Positions 32,203 to 34,908 of a stretch of 34,908 nucleotides of DNA are shown one piece after another. The notes under the pieces were generated by a model that had not been told where the DNA came from, searched no databases, and was given only the letters and a program-made list of their open reading frames with translations. Source of the DNA: Candidatus Omnitrophota bacterium (lineage in GTDB: Bacteria; Omnitrophota; Omnitrophia; Omnitrophales; Aquincolibacteriaceae); assembly GCA_018883425.1 (NCBI GenBank), contig VFQY01000014.1:1-34908 (forward strand). Reading direction: 5' to 3'. The first letter of the stretch is position 1. Each line of letters starts with the position of its first letter. The position numbers and the translations under genes are program-made.

Positions 32203-32236
32203 AAAGTGGGCCAGTTTTAGCCCACTTTTTTATTTT
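32203..32236 (+). promoter_or_regulatory. Terminator-like hairpin in the nusA leader (putative attenuator)
   Basis: A perfect 9-bp stem AAAGTGGGC (32203-32211) / GCCCACTTT (32220-32228) with an 8-nt loop is followed by TTTATTTT. It has the form of an intrinsic terminator but lies between the promoter and the nusA start, so it would release an RNA of about 55 nt unless read through. The nusA ribosome-binding site follows directly. Confidence 0.8.
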
Positions 32237-32258
32237 CAGGAGAAAAGAGGAATTTGTC

Positions 32259-33383
32259 GTGAACCAGGAACTTTTAACTTCGCTTGAATATATTGAAAAG
32301 GAAAAGGGCGTCCGCAAAGAGGTCCTGATCGAAGCCTTGAAGCAGGCCCTGTATTCTGCTTGCCGCAAGACCTACCCTGAAACCGAAGATATTCAAATCA
32401 CGATTGACCCGATTACATACCGCATCAGCCTTATTAAGGAAGGCCGCGAGATTAACGATGCCGCTTTTGGCCGTATTGCCGCGCAGACGGCTAAGCAGGT
32501 CATCATCCAGAAAATCCGCGAGGCTGAGCGTGACTCGATCTACGATGAATTCAACCACCAAGTGGGCGACATTGTCTCAGGGACCGTGCATCGGATTGAG
32601 AAAAAAGCCATTTTTGTGGACTTCGGCAAAACCGAAGGGATCCTGCCCGCCCGCGAGCAGTCTCCGGTGGACGAGTTCCAGCAGGGCAACCTTGTGCGGG
32701 CTTATGTGATGGAAGTCAAAAAGACTTCTAAGGGCCCCGAAATCATTCTCTCCCGCGCCCACGATGGGCTTGTACGGCGTCTTTTCGAGCTTGAGGTTCC
32801 TGAAATTCATGATGGGATCGTGAAAGTGCTCGGGGCTGCCCGCGAAGCCGGATCCCGCACCAAGATCGCGGTTCACTCAACCGATGACAAGATTGATTGC
32901 GTGGGATCCTGTGTAGGCGTCCGGGGTCAGCGCGTTAAAAATATCGTTCGTGAGCTCGGCGGAGAAAAAATCGACATCATCCGCTTCAGCGATGACATCG
33001 AGACCTACATCCGCAATGCCATGGCTCCTGCACAGCTTGCAGAAATCAAAATCCATAAAGAGCAAAAGTCGGCCGAAGTCCTTGTCGAGGATGATCAGCT
33101 GTCTTTGGCTATCGGCAAGAAGGGCCAAAATGTCCGCCTGGCCTCTAAGCTTCTCGGCTGGAATCTCGACGTGCGCAGTGTTCATCAGAAGATTCCGCTC
33201 GGTTCCCTTGAGGGTATCGGGGACAAGACCGAGGAAATTCTCAAAGAAGCCGGTATTGTATCCATCAAGGATATTTTGAAAACGACAGCCGAGGATTTAC
33301 AGAAAATCCCGGGCATCGGTGAAAAGACGGCGGAAAGAATTATTGCGGCCGCTCACAAAGCCATTCTGGAAAAAGGCAATTAA
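32259..33383 (+). CDS. nusA: Transcription termination/antitermination factor NusA
   Basis: This 374-aa RNA-polymerase-associated factor promotes pausing and intrinsic termination and takes part in antitermination. The N-terminal domain begins NQELLTSLEYIEKEKG. The S1 domain (GDIVSGTVHRIEKKAIFVDF) is at about 105-170. Two KH domains follow, with GVRG and GKKG loops. Two helix-hairpin-helix-like elements form the C-terminus (LEGIGDKTEEIL and IPGIGEKTAERI). The GTG start at 32259 is chosen because it gives the family N-terminus and has AAGAGG 8 nt upstream; the longer frame from 32172 overlaps the -10 box. No rimP precedes it and no ylxR follows: infB starts 19 nt after the stop. Confidence 0.96.
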   Translation: MNQELLTSLEYIEKEKGVRKEVLIEALKQALYSACRKTYPETEDIQITIDPITYRISLIKEGREINDAAFGRIAAQTAKQVIIQKIREAERDSIYDEFNHQVGDIVSGTVHRIEKKAIFVDFGKTEGILPAREQSPVDEFQQGNLVRAYVMEVKKTSKGPEIILSRAHDGLVRRLFELEVPEIHDGIVKVLGAAREAGSRTKIAVHSTDDKIDCVGSCVGVRGQRVKNIVRELGGEKIDIIRFSDDIETYIRNAMAPAQLAEIKIHKEQKSAEVLVEDDQLSLAIGKKGQNVRLASKLLGWNLDVRSVHQKIPLGSLEGIGDKTEEILKEAGIVSIKDILKTTAEDLQKIPGIGEKTAERIIAAAHKAILEKGN

Positions 33384-33402
33384 AAAAGGGTCATTCTGAG
33401 CG

Positions 33403-34908
33403 ATGAGAGTTCATGAGCTTGCCAAAGAATTAGGGATGACGAGCAAAGATCTGATGGCGCGCATTGCCGAGCTCGGGGGCAGCGTGAAAAGCCACATGGC
33501 AATCGTTGACGTTGAACTTTTGACCTTGCTGCAGGGAAAGCTGAAAAACGCGGCGCAGCAGCCGGCCGCGAAAGATGAAAAAATTCCGGCCGCGGGGGAA
33601 GCCAAAACGGCGGTCCTCGCCGAAAAGCCTTCTGCCAAACCCGGTGAAACTCAAACAGCGGCAGCCGAGGCCGTGCCGGCGCCTGCGCAGGCAAGACCTG
33701 CTGCTGTTTCTTCAGCAGTGCAGGAAAAATCCAAAAAACTTGCGATCAATTTCCCGGTGACGGTAGGTAATCTCGCCTCTGAATTGAACGTCCGTATTCC
33801 GCTCCTGATCAAGGCTCTGATGGAGATCGGCATTTTTGCCAACGTCAATCAACTCCTGAACGAGGACATCGGATTGGCGGTCGCTGAAAAGATGGGTTTT
33901 CAGGTAGAGTCGGTCAAAGCGGTTGAGCTTGACGCTCTGACGAAGGCCGCAGAAGATCCCTCAAGGCTTGTTCATAGGTCGCCGGTTGTGACCATGATGG
34001 GGCACGTTGACCACGGCAAGACCAGTCTTCTGGATGCTATCCGCAAGACGAATGTCGCGGCCCGAGAGCACGGCGCAATTACTCAGCACATCGGTGCTTA
34101 CAATGTCGCGATTCCGGGCAAAGGCTTTGTAACGTTCCTGGATACGCCGGGCCATGAAGCTTTCACGGCCATGCGCGCGCGGGGAGCGAATATTACCGAC
34201 GTCGTCGTGTTGGTCGTTGCTGCGGACGACGGAATCATGCCTCAGACGATTGAGGCGATTGATCACGCGCGCGAAGCCAACTGCCCGATTGTGGTCGCTA
34301 TCAATAAATGCGATCTGCCTGCTGCGAACACCGAAAAAGTCATGCGTGATCTGCAGCGTCATGATCTGACTCCCGAAGAGTGGGGCGGCAAGACGATTTG
34401 CGTCAAGGTTTCGGCGAAAACGGGCAAGGGTTTGGAACAGCTTCTTGAAATGCTTCTTCTGGAATCTGAGATTTTGGAACTTAAGGCTGACCCTGCGTGC
34501 GCGGCTTCGGGCTCCGTGATTGAAGCGCATCTCTCCAAGGGATCCGGTCCTGTCGCGACCGTGATTGTTCAGCGGGGAACGCTGCGTGTCGGCGATGTGG
34601 TTGTTTGCGGGACTTATACGGGCAAAGTTAGAGCTCTGAAATCTGATCAGGGCAAGACCCTCCGCGAAGCCGGCCCTGCCTATGCGGTGCAGTTGAGCGG
34701 ACTTGGCGGCGTTCCTGAGGCTGGTGAACCTTTTGTTGTGGTTGAAAGTGAAAAGCTCGCGCGGGAGATCACCGAGCGGCGCGTCCTGGAAAAGCGCGAG
34801 CAGGAAATGAACGCGTCTTCCAAACACCTTTCCCTGGAAAATCTTTATCAGAAAATTTCGGAAGGCAACTTCCGTGAGCTGAAGCTGATCATCAAGGCAG
34901 ACGTGCAG
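33403..34908 (+). CDS. infB: Translation initiation factor IF-2, N-terminal part
   Basis: This GTPase places initiator tRNA on the ribosome. The window ends inside the gene after 502 codons, so the C-terminal IF2 domains are missing. The N-terminus [20 protein letters not shown] is an IF2_N module. A spacer rich in Ala, Pro, Lys and Glu follows (about residues 45-110), then a second IF2_N-like region ([19 protein letters not shown]). The G domain carries GHVDHGKT at 200-207, [23 protein letters not shown] and SAKTGKG. It follows nusA by 19 nt and shares its promoter. The spacer is shorter than in enteric IF-2. Confidence 0.97.
   Translation, partial: MRVHELAKELGMTSKDLMARIAELGGSVKSHMAIVDVELLTLLQGKLKNAAQQPAAKDEKIPAAGEAKTAVLAEKPSAKPGETQTAAAEAVPAPAQARPAAVSSAVQEKSKKLAINFPVTVGNLASELNVRIPLLIKALMEIGIFANVNQLLNEDIGLAVAEKMGFQVESVKAVELDALTKAAEDPSRLVHRSPVVTMMGHVDHGKTSLLDAIRKTNVAAREHGAITQHIGAYNVAIPGKGFVTFLDTPGHEAFTAMRARGANITDVVVLVVAADDGIMPQTIEAIDHAREANCPIVVAINKCDLPAANTEKVMRDLQRHDLTPEEWGGKTICVKVSAKTGKGLEQLLEMLLLESEILELKADPACAASGSVIEAHLSKGSGPVATVIVQRGTLRVGDVVVCGTYTGKVRALKSDQGKTLREAGPAYAVQLSGLGGVPEAGEPFVVVESEKLAREITERRVLEKREQEMNASSKHLSLENLYQKISEGNFRELKLIIKADVQ

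Noticed and set aside
32172-32258. Upstream ATG giving a longer NusA
   Set aside because: The ATG overlaps the -10 box of the promoter and lies before the expected transcription start; the GTG at 32259 has the family N-terminus and a ribosome-binding site.

Overview
The window reads as chromosomal core-metabolism DNA from a Gram-negative-type bacterium that respires aerobically. It carries complex I, succinate dehydrogenase with a five-helix cytochrome b558 anchor, a proton-type F1Fo-ATP synthase, Fe-type superoxide dismutase and AhpC. There are no transposases, integrases, phage genes or CRISPR arrays, and coding density and strand organisation look native throughout. A bacterial deoxyhypusine-synthase-like protein, ThrH and a NodU-type carbamoyltransferase, together with an unusual gene order, suggest a sparsely cultured lineage. 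My guess is Omnitrophota or a neighbour in or near the PVC/Acidobacteriota range. That placement is inference only.

Layout. (1) Positions 1-4081 (+): the 3' end of nuoF, a short nuoG, nuoH and a NUDIX hydrolase. (2) 4137-5391 (-): an oxidative-stress pair, ahpC then sodB. (3) 5392-6083: a long non-coding stretch with several hairpins, ending in a terminator-like structure. (4) 6084-11694 (+): sdhC-sdhA-sdhB translationally coupled to thrH, then rpmG (too short for ordinary ORF cut-offs), a Trm112-like protein and a deoxyhypusine-synthase-like gene. (5) 11759-12766 (-): hemB. (6) 12830-15945 (+): an unrecognised protein, a short-chain dehydrogenase and a carbamoyltransferase. (7) 16019-16576 (+): a solitary nuoI with its own promoter. 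(8) 29003-16763 (-): one uninterrupted run holding a small membrane protein, then atpB-E-F-H-A-G-D-C, then nuoJ-K-L-M-N. (9) 29260-29886 (+): an AsmA-like membrane-anchored protein. (10) 30588-29953 (-): gpmA. (11) 30681-30953 (+): tRNA-Gly(TCC) with a very good promoter, whose 3' end runs into an 80-bp tandem repeat. (12) 31930-31031 (-): a fatty-acid desaturase. (13) 32259-34908 (+): nusA and the 5' part of infB, behind a promoter and a terminator-like leader hairpin.

How the genes work together. NADH enters through complex I (NuoF/G peripheral arm, NuoI connecting module, NuoH/J/K/L/M/N membrane arm) and succinate through SdhCAB. The proton gradient is used by the ATP synthase, whose genes share one apparent transcription unit with the complex I membrane arm. 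HemB supplies tetrapyrrole for the heme of SdhC and other cytochromes. SodB and AhpC remove superoxide and peroxide from respiration. Complex I genes lie in three separate places here, and nuoA-E are not present in the window.

The most interesting items are regulatory and organisational rather than a new protein system: the atp-nuo fusion, the putative nusA leader attenuator with rimP and ylxR missing, the tRNA-linked tandem repeat, the structured region before sdhC, and the DHS-like enzyme with its catalytic lysine retained.
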